This document shows positions 22,641-32,654 of a stretch of 64,000 bases of DNA, piece after piece. This DNA is from Isoetes taiwanensis. Its lineage: Eukaryota > Streptophyta > Lycopodiopsida > Isoetales > Isoetaceae. The stretch is taken from NCBI GenBank assembly GCA_021234155.1, contig JAJEKV010000503.1, positions 1 to 64,000 of the forward strand, read 5' to 3'. The notes below the pieces were generated by a model, which saw only the letters and a program-made list of their open reading frames with translations, did not search any database and was not told the origin of the DNA. Position 1 is the stretch's first letter. Each line of letters starts with the position of its first letter. The translations under genes and the position numbers were made by a program.

Positions 22641-23290
22641 GGCATCTTTAATCTAAATGCTATATCTAATAGCTAGAGTTATGGATTCCTATTACTACAA
22701 GATTCAGCAAGACATCAATTGTTGAGAACTTATCTACTGAACAAGATAGAGAAGATCTACCCTTAAACATATTAAAACATTTAACATCCTACATCCTACA
22801 TTAAACATACTAAAACATTTAACATACTAGAACTGAATAGCCTCTAACCTGGAGGTCATTGACGATTCCGGATCTGCCATATCAGAGAATGCGCCTGAAG
22901 AATTTGGACAAGCGCCTGAATAATCTGGACAAGTCTGGACAAGCGCCTGGAGAATCCGGACAAGCGCTGAAAAATGAAGACGAAGCGCCACTAGAATGAA
23001 GAAAAGCTACCAAGAATGAAGCCGAAGCTTAAGAACGAACGGCGCCACCAAGAATGAAGACAAGGGCTAAGCGGCCGCAAAAGAAAGAAAAGCGGCCAAG
23101 CCGGGCAAATCGCCGCTATCGACTAAGGAACCAACGCCTAAGACGGAATAGACGCGTCGGAGAAGCATACGCTTTGTCGACCAAGTGATCTCAGCGCAAA
23201 TACCTACGAAACCGTTGAGTCGAAAAGTATAGCGCCTTCTATCGACCATGTTCCGCCTCGACAGCCAGACAATGAAAAGGCCCATTATGA
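22641..23290. other. Non-coding stretch with a short GCGCCTGAA-type minisatellite
   Basis: 22,780-22,840 has a duplicated CATACTAAAACATTTAACAT-like phrase. 22,885-23,075 carries degenerate ~20-bp repeats of the kind GGACAAGCGCCTGAAGAAT and AATGAAGACGAAGCGCCA. No gene is recognised. Confidence 0.5.
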
Positions 23291-23299
23291 AGTGGACGA

Positions 23300-23560
23300 G
23301 GCGGGCAAATTCAAAGTTCAAAATACTGGGCGGGCAAATTCAAATTTCAAATTTGAGCTGGGGAGGCGGGACAGGCGGGCTTGGCGGAATGACTCAAACT
23401 ACTTAAAATTTATAATGGCGAACGGGCGGGAGAAACGGACGGGCGGGAAAATTCAAAATTTTAAAAATTTGTGGAGACGGACTGGCGGGCGGGAAAAATC
23501 GAAATTTTCAAAATTTCGAGACGGACGGGCGCGCAAATTTGAAGAGACCGGGGGGTGGGT
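23300..23560. repeat. GGCGGG / AAATTTCAAAATTT repeats with E2F-like sites
   Basis: Alternating GGCGGGCAAATTC and AT-rich half-palindromes lie 240-490 bp before the ATG of the ParB/MTase gene. GGCGGGAAA at 23,442-23,450 and 23,488-23,496 matches the E2F consensus (TTTCCCGCC on the other strand). The role is inferred from the match only. Confidence 0.6.
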
Positions 23561-23754
23561 TTTCTTTTCTTTCCCCCGACTTTTCTTTTCTGTTCTTTCC
23601 GTCCAATTTTCATTTTCAATTTCATTGTTCTTTTCTCCTGCCTCCGCCTTCCGCCAGCGCCTAGCGCCTAGCGCCTTGCACACTCTCTCTCCTATTCAAC
23701 CATTTTCTCTCTCTAGCGCCTGTTGATCCGGGAGCGCTCGGAAAAAAAGTGGAG

Positions 23755-23793
23755 TAGGATTTATACGGTCCCGTACTTTTATACTTTTATACA
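23755..23793 (+). promoter_or_regulatory. AT-rich leader/TATA-like stretch before the ParB/MTase gene
   Basis: Three TTTATAC / TTTTATAC phrases at 23,759-23,792 directly precede the ATG at 23,794. A core promoter or a short leader is plausible, but their closeness to the ATG leaves little room for a leader. Confidence 0.35.
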
Positions 23794-23879
23794 ATGGCGC
23801 AATCTTCGATCAAAATCCAGGAGCCAGGCTCAGGTTAGTATCTGTTGTTTCTATTCTTATCGATTTGTAGTGTCTTAGG

Positions 23880-24235
23880 TAACTGAAATGGCGCGGACGC
23901 GCCATTTCATTAGGAGAGGGTGGGCTTGTAGCAGCCTTTCCTCCTATAGTTTATGAAATGGCGCAGGTGCGCCATTTCCATAATGTCTGTTAATATTCTT
24001 GTAGAAGCGGACACATAGAAGAGCAAATGGCGCATCTGCGCCATTTGCTTTTCGAAGGGACCCATAATAGAGCAAATGGCGCAGGTGCGCCATTTAGACT
24101 AAATGGCGCACCTGCGCCATTTAGCTTTTATATAATAGAGCTAATGGCGCAGGTGCGCCATTTAGACTAAATGGCGCAGCTGCGCCATTTAGTCTAAATG
24201 GTGCACCTGCGCCATTTAGTCTAAATGCCGTTTGC
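23880..24235. repeat. Palindrome array in intron 1 of the ParB/MTase gene
   Basis: At least seven copies of AAATGGCGCAGGTGCGCCAT or its variants, each a near-perfect inverted repeat about 22-24 bp long with a variable centre (GGAC, AGGT, ATCT, ACCT, AGCT). Several are joined by TTAGACTAA or TTAGTCTAA. Confidence 0.95.
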
Positions 24236-25858
24236 TGTTTTAACTTTCTAGCACATGCCATTTCTCTCACCATGCTTACCTCGCAGCGGCTACTGCGCCG
24301 AAGAAATGGAACGTGGTGACTTCGAGGAGCATAGTCCTCACTGGAAGGTCTTGGTGTATGGAGATCGTTAGAGCCATACCCTTGACTGATGGCGTAGACC
24401 CAACCAAGGGAGACAAGAGGCGAGAACTTTGCCTCCTTGTCAAATCAGGTACAGGTGAAGAAGGAACCTCAGCCGTGGCCCAGATGGGCATCATTGTCAA
24501 CATGAGGGAAGTCAAGAAACAAGGAAGACTTGACTTTCTTGGTTGCACAGTGGAAGATCCGGTCACTGGCAGCATTGATCTCTATTGCATGGATTGGCAG
24601 TGCTACGAGCCTGCAATGATGGAGTCCAGCATGAAGGACCAAGCACTGTCGGCCAAGAAAAAAGGTTGGCCGCTGCCATCTTATGAGTCCAGGGAGCAAG
24701 CAGATATCAAAGGCACGATAGAGATCCTCAAAGGATTCGGTATTCTGCGAGCAGCAATGGACATGTCCAAAAACTCTGTGTCCTACATTGTAAGAGCGAA
24801 GATCTCAGGCAACATGCCAGCAGTAATGGATAGCTGATGGCTGCTGGGAGAGATGCAGAGAAAAGGTGTAAAAACTAAACAAGCCACCAAAGCTGGCAAA
24901 GGAACAAAAACAGGTGGAGGTGGTGAAGTACATAGGGAGACAGAACAAGAAGAAGGACGAGACGTTGAGAAAGGGGAGGAGCATAAGGATGAGAAGAGGG
25001 ATGAGGCTGATGCTCACAAACATGATTCTCCCGTGAAGTCCACTGAGAAGCCTGCTGATAGTGACCGCACTATTAGTGACAATAAGGAGGCTACAAAGCA
25101 CATAAGAAATGTAGCATCCACAGCAGATAGCACTCCAGCAAAGAGAAAGCCAGAAACCAAAGCACAGATAAGGGCCAGGAAATTACAAAAGATTGCAGAT
25201 CTTCAAGTGCCCGAGGAACTAAAGATGGACCGTGACGCCGAAGAAGAAATGGCAGAGGAAACACTAAAGAAAATACAAAAGCACGGCCACATGTTCCCCC
25301 TTGGAGTCACATACACCAGAAGAATATCTATCTGGGATCTAGAAGAGGCCCCACCTAATATGACCGCCAGGGTTATTAACCCCGAGCATGTTAGGAGGCT
25401 CTGCAAATCATTTGCTGAGGATCCACACCCGGTATTCACTCCAGTAGATGTGGTGCCCTTTGATCCGGATACAAAGGAGTTGCTGAGCTGGTCACAGGAA
25501 TCTGACCTGATTCGGAAAAGATTTTATATTATCAATGGTAATCATTCGGTCGCTGCTGCTCAGCTCGTGTGCAGTAAGTTGGGGACAGAGGATGCTAGAG
25601 CTGAGCTCAGCAAGATCTATGTCTATAGAATATGCAGAGTTCTTTCTGGAGAGATCAGTGACCTGGACCTTCTTCAGCTCAGTGTGGATGTGAATGATAT
25701 AGTAGCAAAGACTGTCTTCAAGGAACCATATGTGGATCAGATCCACCATCTTCGCAAGCAGTACCAGGAATGCGGAAGACCAGCCCCTGCTGGTAAAGGA
25801 CAGTCAAGAAGTGACGAGTACAAGGTACGTTTACGTCTCCTTAGCCATACATTTATCA

Positions 25859-25984
25859 AAATGGCGCAGCTGCGGCATTTCAACGCAGCTGCGCTATTTG
25901 AGTTGAAATGGCGCAGCTGCGCCATTTGAGTTGAAATGGCGCAGCTGTGCCATTTGAGTTGAAATGGCGCAGCTGCGCCATTAG
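25859..25984. repeat. Palindrome array in intron 2 of the ParB/MTase gene
   Basis: Four copies of AAATGGCGCAGCTGCGCCAT or slightly decayed forms, spaced by TGAGTTG, fill most of a 208-bp intron. Same family as in intron 1 and the flanks. Confidence 0.95.
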
Positions 25985-27664
25985 ATGTAAATAGCAACAT
26001 TTGAAATTCTAAAATCGCCAGTTCTCTTGCAGCACTACCTTGAAATGGCAGACAAGATTCTGAGGGGCAAACACACGAAGGATGTCAATCGGTTTGTCTT
26101 CATGCCAGATGATGTCTATGCACTCTTCCGCCAGATGTGGAACAAATGAAGGAAGGGAGAACTTAAGGACAATAGGGGTCAAGCTATAGTAATCAATTTT
26201 GCCAAAGACAAAGATTACTTCAGTGACAACTACCTTAGATGCATGAGGGGCTTGGACTATGATGATTGTAGAAAGGTCCTCGAAGAAGCATTAAGCGGGG
26301 ATATATATGTCAAAGTCACCTCAGATTACAAAGGCGATAATTTCTTCAAGACGAGGGCGCAGAACTTAAGAGTACTTGCTTACATGAAGAAGGAGATACT
26401 GCACTTCATTGCAGATCAAATTGGCACTAAGTACAAGAAATTCGAGGACCTACGGAAAGCCACAGACCACTTCTCAGATAATGCACTTCTGGCTTGGGGA
26501 GTATGCCACCATAAGTGGGTGCAGGAAGGAATACTCAAAGAGGGAGTTCATGGTCACATGCCATTCTCCTTGGCCAGATCCATTCGAAAAATACTTCAGC
26601 ACAAAGCGAGAACCGCTTCCTCGCCAAGATGGATTGTGGAGCATGTCACCGCGGGGGATTCCGCGACGAACATGCGATTATATACCGCCAAAGATGATAT
26701 GTTTAGATGCAAGGCAGCCTTACTCCGATTTGGAATAGTGAGATCAGAAACGCGTTCTTGATAAAGTCTCACGGATGGCGATGTAGAGACATCTTTGGAT
26801 TCTATGTTTCGTCGGGCGGAGCATAACTTATTTTTGCGATGCTTTGAAAGACTAGAATCCAGGTCAAGAGTGTTTGTAGGAATCTATGAAGAGGGAGACT
26901 GGAGCTGCTGTGTGGTTCAGGGTATCAAAGAGCCACAAGCTCTTCTATTTGCTACGAGGATTTTGACGCATCGACGGAGAGCACTGTCAAGACCGGACCT
27001 CGAGGCTATATGGCGATCATCCTAGAAAGCTCCCCTTAAAATTCCTCCTATTCCTAAGGAAGCCATCGGAAGTGAGGGCGATGTTATGGCTAAAAACTCA
27101 TGCAAGATGGGTTTAAGTGGAGTTGGCGGGGTATGGAGGGAGAATATCTGGTGCATAAACAGATTGGTCCTGCAACTGCGTTCTACCTTGTTGATAAGCT
27201 CTGCCCTCAAGGTAACATCGTACTAGATTTCTTCTCTGGTGGAGCCTTCTCTAGGGCATCCCTTCATGTTGGAAGAATCTGTGTGACATACGAGCATGAC
27301 TTAGGAAAGATGAAATGCGTATCGGGCATTCTGAATAGGATCGAGAACGTCATGTACCCCTGGCTTGACCCAAAGGCCATTGACCAACGCCAACGGGAAG
27401 TCTTGACTTTGCAAGATGTTGAATCTCAGAAGGGGGCAGACGAAGAAGCTTCTCATACAGAGAAAGGTGAGACGTCGGGCCAAGCTGGAGCAGAGCAGGA
27501 TCAAATTGACCGCAGTAAAATTAACCTGGATGATTATGAGAAAGTCTCTGATGACCACTTCGACAAAGACTATTAAAAAAATTCTATTTGTTTTGAAAAA
27601 TTGTATCTTACGTAATATTTCTATTAATATATATCTACATGGTCTTCTGAAAATATGTTATCTA

Positions 27665-28030
27665 TTGCAAAATGGCGCGAGAGCACTATTTGCTTGGTCT
27701 TCACGTTCAGTCAAATAGCGCGCCTGCACTATTTGCTCGCTCTACACGTTGAAGTAAATAGCGCGCCCGCACTATTTGCTCGCTTTCACGTTCAAGCAAA
27801 TAGCGCGCCTGCACCATTTGCTTCCTTTCACGTCAAAGCAAATAGCGCGTTTGCGCTATTTGCTTTGTGGTTATTTCTAAACTAAAGGAGCGGCCGCGCC
27901 ATTTTGTTTGCTTGCTGGGCGCTTTTTGGCAATTTAATATCTGCTTTTGTGGTTGTCGGGCGGCTTTTCCTCATACTTTCCAAGTAAATGGCGCCATACT
28001 TCTCTTCCTGACAACTAAAACCGCGCTGTT
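27665..28030. repeat. Decayed palindrome array 3' of the ParB/MTase gene
   Basis: Copies of AAATAGCGCGCCTGCACTAT, separated by TTGCTCGCT-like and CACGTT-like spacers, are related to the AAATGGCGC family but drifted to AAATAGCGC. They end with scattered GCGCCATTT-like words up to about 28,030. This is the likely right side of the unit; no terminal repeat or target duplication could be fixed. Confidence 0.8.
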
Positions 28031-28246
28031 TTATATTAAATGTAGCGGTTTTTGCATGATAACTGGTTTCTTTTTAAGTAAATAGTGCCATATGTAGCCA
28101 TAAATGTGTGATAAAACAGTGAAGAAACTGATTTCACGAGAAATTGGAATCACGAAATTTCCAACTTTAATGAAACTCTGCTTGACTATGAAAGATTTGG
28201 CCTTGGCCTTCTCTACTGTAGAAATTACCTTATACTGGCTTTCTGC

Positions 28247-30027
28247 TTACTCTGTGTCTATTGCGGCAAAGATATGACACTCACCCTGGATGTAGTCGCG
28301 GGCTGCCTCGCCGTCGTCGTTAGACAGAATGTCCCAATCTCCCAACTCTGCTAGCACCGCAGTCATGACGTAGGGGCAGTTTGCTGTCCTATGGCCTGGC
28401 TGGAAGCACCTGAAACAAAGCTGCTTTTCTATGCACTCCTGTCTCTTTTCTTTGGGCATAGCCTGCAAAAAGGATCGCATTGCTTTGGAGTAGTTTGACC
28501 CCTCCTGCTTGTCCTTGAAGGACACCTGCTTTTTCTCCTGCTGCTTCCCCTGATTGCCACCATAAGGGGCTCTAGCTGGACCTGGGCTGACTGCCCTAGG
28601 GCTATAACTCCCTGTTGCCTTGCCTTTGTCCTGATAATACTGCTGCCTCTGCCCGCTATTCTGAGGCCCTGTTCCTTGCAAACTTATTGCCTTGGACTCT
28701 GCTTCTGATACTGTCTTAGGGTTTATTGCCCTTACAAGCTTGCGGATCTCATCATTCAGCCCCTCAATATAGCTTTCCACTGCATGCTTTTCGCCCAACT
28801 TTGGCACATAAAGCCTTAGCCTCATGAATTCCTATATATATTTCTGGACTGATTTGTTGCCTTGCTGCAACCTGTAGAACTGCTGCATCATGCTGGACTT
28901 GTGCTCTCTCGGAACGTAGTGGCGCTTGAAGGCTTTAGCAAACTTCTTGAACCTGCAAGCATCCCTGCTCAAGCCATGGGCCTTTGCATACCCCTTCCAC
29001 CATATGCGTGCTGCTCCTTTTAGGTTGGCTCGCCTGAGGTCGATTCCTGCTCCTCTTGCTGGAGGTGGTGTCGAGGGACTCGGCATCAGGATGCTGGTGG
29101 TCTTGTCTCTAATCCCCATCTGTTCCTGGATGGCGAGGAACTCTTCTTCGGATGGAAGGTCTCCGGTCTCCATAACCTGTCTTATGCTGCTGTAGGCCTG
29201 GATATCAGAAGTCGACTCCCCTGTGTAGGTGTCGGCTTCTCGCACTTGAAAAGGAAAGTCCGAGACTCCCCGGATGATGAAGTCGTCCAAGTCGGTTTGC
29301 CGTAGTTGGTGGAGCAGTTCATCCAATCGGAGCTCCCTCTCCCTGCATTCGGGGAGGTTCTGTATGTCGCTGAGGAGTAGATACTCCTCTCCGTTGATGA
29401 TGATAGGGGCTAGGCTTGTGATGCCTAGCCCAAGTGGGGGAGCAACTCTGATGGTCTGCCGGCTCTGCTCGAAGTTGACCAGCTCCTCTTCTGCTTGTCG
29501 CCGTTCTTCCTCTGAGTCTAGCTCGGCGTACCCTTCGTCGTCCGACTCTTCTTCTTCTTCTCTTCCTTCTTGCTCTTGCTGGTACTGCAAGAGCATCTGC
29601 TCTTCGGCTTGGACTGCTATGGGGTCCACCTCCATCGGAGGGATAGAGGTTGCCCCCATTGGGTTTTCGGCACGGTGGGATAGGAAAATAGCTAGGGCGG
29701 CGGTATAGGAGAAATACTTGGTCCTGTTAGCTGTCAGGACCATGTAGTCTGGTAGCCTCTGCGCCTTGTTAGTCAAGTACTTGGCGATGTTGGGGACATC
29801 ACCCAAGGCTGCTTGAAGGGATGGGCGGGAAGAAAGTAGCCTATGCAAGGGGGAACCTGAACGAGGGAGGGTCCTACCCTAGCTTGGAACTCTGCTAGAA
29901 CTTGTCTATATGCTGGGGTGGCTTGGAAATCTATCTCTCTCCCAAAGACTTGGAAGATGTCATTGACATCCGCCTCTGCAGCATGGGCACTGGCGCTGTA
30001 CCATCGCCTGAAGTCAGCAGTGGCCAT
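28247..30027 (-). pseudogene. Gag polyprotein of an LTR retrotransposon, interrupted
   Basis: From ATG at 30,027 the frame encodes an N-terminal helical region (MATADFRRWYSASAHAAE), shifts frame near 29,850, and continues through a very acidic linker (EEEEESDDEGYAELDSEEE). It then enters a retrotransposon-gag core (ARIWWKGYAKAHG, FAKAFKRHYVPREHKSS). An in-frame TAG at about 28,829 separates this from the rest, which has a basic/Gln-rich region and one zinc knuckle CFRCFQPGHRTANC at about 28.40 kb before the stop at 28,247. Gag packages element RNA. No protease, RT or integrase follows: the element is cut short at about 28.2 kb beside the ParB/MTase unit, or belongs to a gag-only non-autonomous class. 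Confidence 0.85.
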
Positions 30028-30339
30028 TGATCTAGCGAAGAAGGGAGTATCAAACGGATGCAGAAGCGCCTCAGGGAGCTGGAAGATTGCCTTGGCAGTG
30101 GAGAGCAGACTTGTAGGGTGCTAATTGAGAAATGGGGGACCTATTTATAGAAAAGGGGAAAACCCTAATTTTTGGATGACCTAGAATTTTCTGGAATTGG
30201 GTGATTCTAACCTATTAAGAGGTGCAATTGAGAGTTTGAAGACTACTTTTAGGGTTTGAGCATGCTAGGATGGACTAATGAACCTATTGCAACAAATTGG
30301 AGATCATTTGGATGTGGCATGGTGACAAAATGCTGGGAG

Positions 30340-30605
30340 GTCTCACACGTTGCGCCCAGACCGATAATGAGAAGTTCATTTTCTGCCCTGGCGCGACGTG
30401 TGAGACATGGGCTCTAAATGGGCTAAACTTGATCAATTTGGGTAATCTAAGGCTGCAATTCTACTGAACTCATCGAGTAGGCAGAATTGACCCCTTATTT
30501 GGTCGATTTGGAGCAGTTTTGGGCATTTTTGGGGCATGGTCTCACACGTTGCGCCCAGCCCGAAAATGAGATTCTCATTTTCTATCCTGGCGCGACGTGT
30601 GAGAC
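30340..30605. repeat. Pair of 67-bp hairpins upstream of gag
   Basis: Copies at 30,340-30,406 and 30,539-30,605. Outer arms GTCTCACACGTTGCGCCCAG and CTGGCGCGACGTGTGAGAC pair with one or two mismatches. Inner arms (GAAAATGAGA / TCTCATTTTC) pair in the second copy, so the whole unit is close to one palindrome. Confidence 0.93.
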
Positions 30606-30751
30606 ATCGTCTCAATTTTGCTCAAAAACTCCAATTTGACTAAAACAAAAGCTAGAATTCAATATCCTAACCTGCTTACTCAAGATTGGACGCATTATTT
30701 ACACAAAAATTCTTTTATATTAACAAAAATTTTCATTATTTACAAAACAGT

Positions 30752-32008
30752 TCAAGGGCGTTCTCCCTTGATGTGTCTAGCTAAGTACATATCCTGCCTC
30801 ATGAGGGTGACCCTCTTCGCGTGAACTGTGCAGGCCGTCGAATCCTCAAAATGCTGCACTATTTTCGCCTCTATCTTTGCCTCCCCGCAGAGGCACAAAG
30901 CAAGCATTTCATCGGTCACCCGCATGTCCGTGTTGTACTCCTGCATGACTTCTCGGACCAAGCGTTGAAACGGTGCCCGGGGAATCAAGAGTCTGTAACT
31001 TCGCTGGAAGTGCCGGATTTCCTTGAGGGCCCTCTGCTCCTTCTGCTTGCTCTTGGTCTGCTTCTTTCCCCGGTGCTCGGGAGGCTTGGGCTTGGGTGGC
31101 GGCCGGGAGGTGCGGCTTTTTGTCCGAGGCGTCCGCCTTCAATTGTTCTCACCCTGTGCTCCTGGTAGTACGCGTTGTATGCCTCCCACTTCGCCATGTA
31201 GGCGTTGTGCTCCTTGATCTTCTTCTGATAGACCTTGACGGGGTCTATCACGTACGCCTCCCGTTGTGGCCGTGGGGCTTTGACCCTATCCCACGTCGGG
31301 AATGGTGGGGGCCGGCGCTGTCCGGGGCTGCTCCTCCTCGGTGCCACACCGCCGGGTACTTCCTTCTCCACGGTAGGGGTTTTGAAGAGCTTGCCCCTCA
31401 GTGTTGGGGATGTAATCTTCATCCGAGTCGTCGGTTGAAGGTGGGGTTTGCTCGCCTGATGGCTCATTGATGACGGGACCCTGCCCTCGCTTACCAACCT
31501 TGACAACTCTTCTGCCTCCCGCCTTAATGCCTTTGGCCTTCTTCCTCTTCGGCTCGCCGGCTGTGGTAGGCTCGTCCTCTCGTCTCTTCGTCCTCCTCTC
31601 CCGGCGGCTCTTTGGCTTCATACTGGCTGATGAGCGCCCTTGAGGTCTTCTTCCTCAGCGGGGGGCTAAGTTTTGGGCTGCGCGCTGCTCTCTCTCTTCC
31701 TTCCTCCTCCTTGAGGCGGGCCCAAGCCTCGAGTTGCTCCTCGGCGGTCGGTTGGGCCCTATCTGCTCCGTTCCCCCCCTGCTCCTCCCTCTCCTCTTGG
31801 CCATCTCCACCGAGAATCTGCATAATGTCCGGCGCTCCTGCGCCTATGACCTCGATGCAGTGGCTCGATCCGATCCTGCCTCCTCATTTGGAAGAAGATT
31901 AGCCTTGCGGAAAAGGCGTTCTTGGGTATCCTGCGAGATGATGAGGCCGCTAAGCCTGCGGGCGATCGGCGTCGGCGGGGCTTCCTAGTACGCTTTGAAG
32001 CGGGCCAT
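30752..32008 (-). pseudogene. Retroelement ORF ending in a histone H3-like fold
   Basis: The C-terminal frame (about 31,136 to the stop at 30,752) first gives a basic tail (RTKSRTSRPPPKPKPPEHRG, KKQTKSKQKEQR). It then gives ALKEIRHFQRSYRLL, PFQRLVREVMQEYNTDMR, IVQHFEDSTACTVHAKRVT and DMYLARHIKGERP, which line up in order with the alpha-N, alpha-1, alpha-2 and alpha-3 parts of histone H3 (canonical PFQRLVRE, FED, HAKRVT and LAR-I-GER). The span between alpha-1 and FED is about three residues longer than in H3; CENP-A proteins also lengthen loop 1. Upstream, a ~300-aa N-terminal region (MARFKAY, a coiled Lys/Tyr segment YMAKWEAYNAYYQEH near 31.2 kb) is broken by a TAG at about 31,986 and frameshifts near 31.85, 31.6 and 31.14 kb. 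H3 folds form nucleosome tetramers with H4. Binding of element complexes to nucleosomes is an inference. Confidence 0.85.
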
Positions 32009-32195
32009 ATTTGCCGGTTCGCCCGATCCGTGCCTATCGCGGAGAGAAAGATGCGCCTTGGCAAACAAGGCGAATTTCCTAAGGAGGGGACGGAAATGGG
32101 GGTCTAGATCTATTTATAGGGGTCGATTTTAGGTCAAATACCAAACTACCTTTTTGGGTTGCCTAAAACATCTAAAACACCTAAATTTAAGCAAG

Positions 32196-32461
32196 GTCTC
32201 ATACGTTGCGCCCAGCCCGAAAATGAAAAGTTCATTTTCTGTCCTGGCGCGACGTGTGAGACATGGTGGGTCCCGCTATTAAATTTTATACTCTCTAACA
32301 TATAATATGTCAATTTTAGTATTTCTTAGCTCAAAATTAGAATTATCAAGCTATTTTTCCGTAATTTATGACTTTTTGGTGTGTTTCAAAATGTGAATGT
32401 CTCTGCGTTGCAAAGCCGAAAATGAGATTCTCATTATCTGTCCTGGCGCGACGTGTGAGAC
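32196..32461. repeat. Second pair of 67-bp hairpins, upstream of the H3-like ORF
   Basis: Copies at 32,196-32,262 and 32,399-32,461. The last has a decayed left arm (GTCTCTGCGTTGC). The spacing within this pair (203 bp) matches the pair upstream of gag (199 bp). Confidence 0.92.
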
Positions 32462-32641
32462 CACCCTACTTTTTGAAGGTTGGCTCGCCAATTTTAGTCT
32501 TTTTATGTTTTCATTCATTTTAATTGTTACTAGCTTAGCATAAACTACAAAAATGAGAAAAAAAATTTCCCATTTTTCGAGGTTTAAGGATCCTATCAAG
32601 TGAGCATGGCCAGTGCTTTGCTCTTGGTCTCCAAGAACATT

Positions 32642-32653
32642 GCTCTGATACCA
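32642..32653 (-). promoter_or_regulatory. Primer binding site, tRNA-Met type
   Basis: TGGTATCAGAGC on the minus strand, one base inside the LTR end, is the standard plant initiator tRNA-Met primer site. Confidence 0.92.
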
Positions 32654-32654
32654 C

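Larger units (their letters stand above)
23794..27576 (+). pseudogene. ParB-like plus amino-type DNA methyltransferase gene of an unclassified mobile unit
   Basis: Exon 1 (23,794-23,833, MAQSSIKIQEPGS) splices in phase to exon 2 (24,287-25,824), and exon 2 (donor AAG|GTACGT) to exon 3 from 26,033. Exon 2 encodes an unknown N-terminal domain, a Lys/Glu-rich linker, then a ParB/sulfiredoxin-like fold: INPEHVRRLCKSFAEDPHP, and FYIINGNHSVAAAQ where the usual G-x-H-R is G-N-H-S. Further on (27,219-27,242), VLDFFSGG and GRICVTYEHD match motif I and the following strand of N4-cytosine/N6-adenine DNA methyltransferases. A DPPY-type catalytic motif was not found. In-frame TGA codons at 24,835 and 26,147, a stop at 26,759 and a frame change near 27,090 make this copy defective. 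ParB-methyltransferase pairs are known from phages and other mobile DNA; in a plant with spliceosomal introns this is unusual. Bacterial contamination is unlikely given the introns. Confidence 0.68.

Noticed and set aside
23794-27576. ParB/MTase region as bacterial contamination or a phage insert
   Set aside because: It has GT-AG introns with matching phases and a eukaryotic-style AT-rich setting, and plant-type elements lie on both sides.
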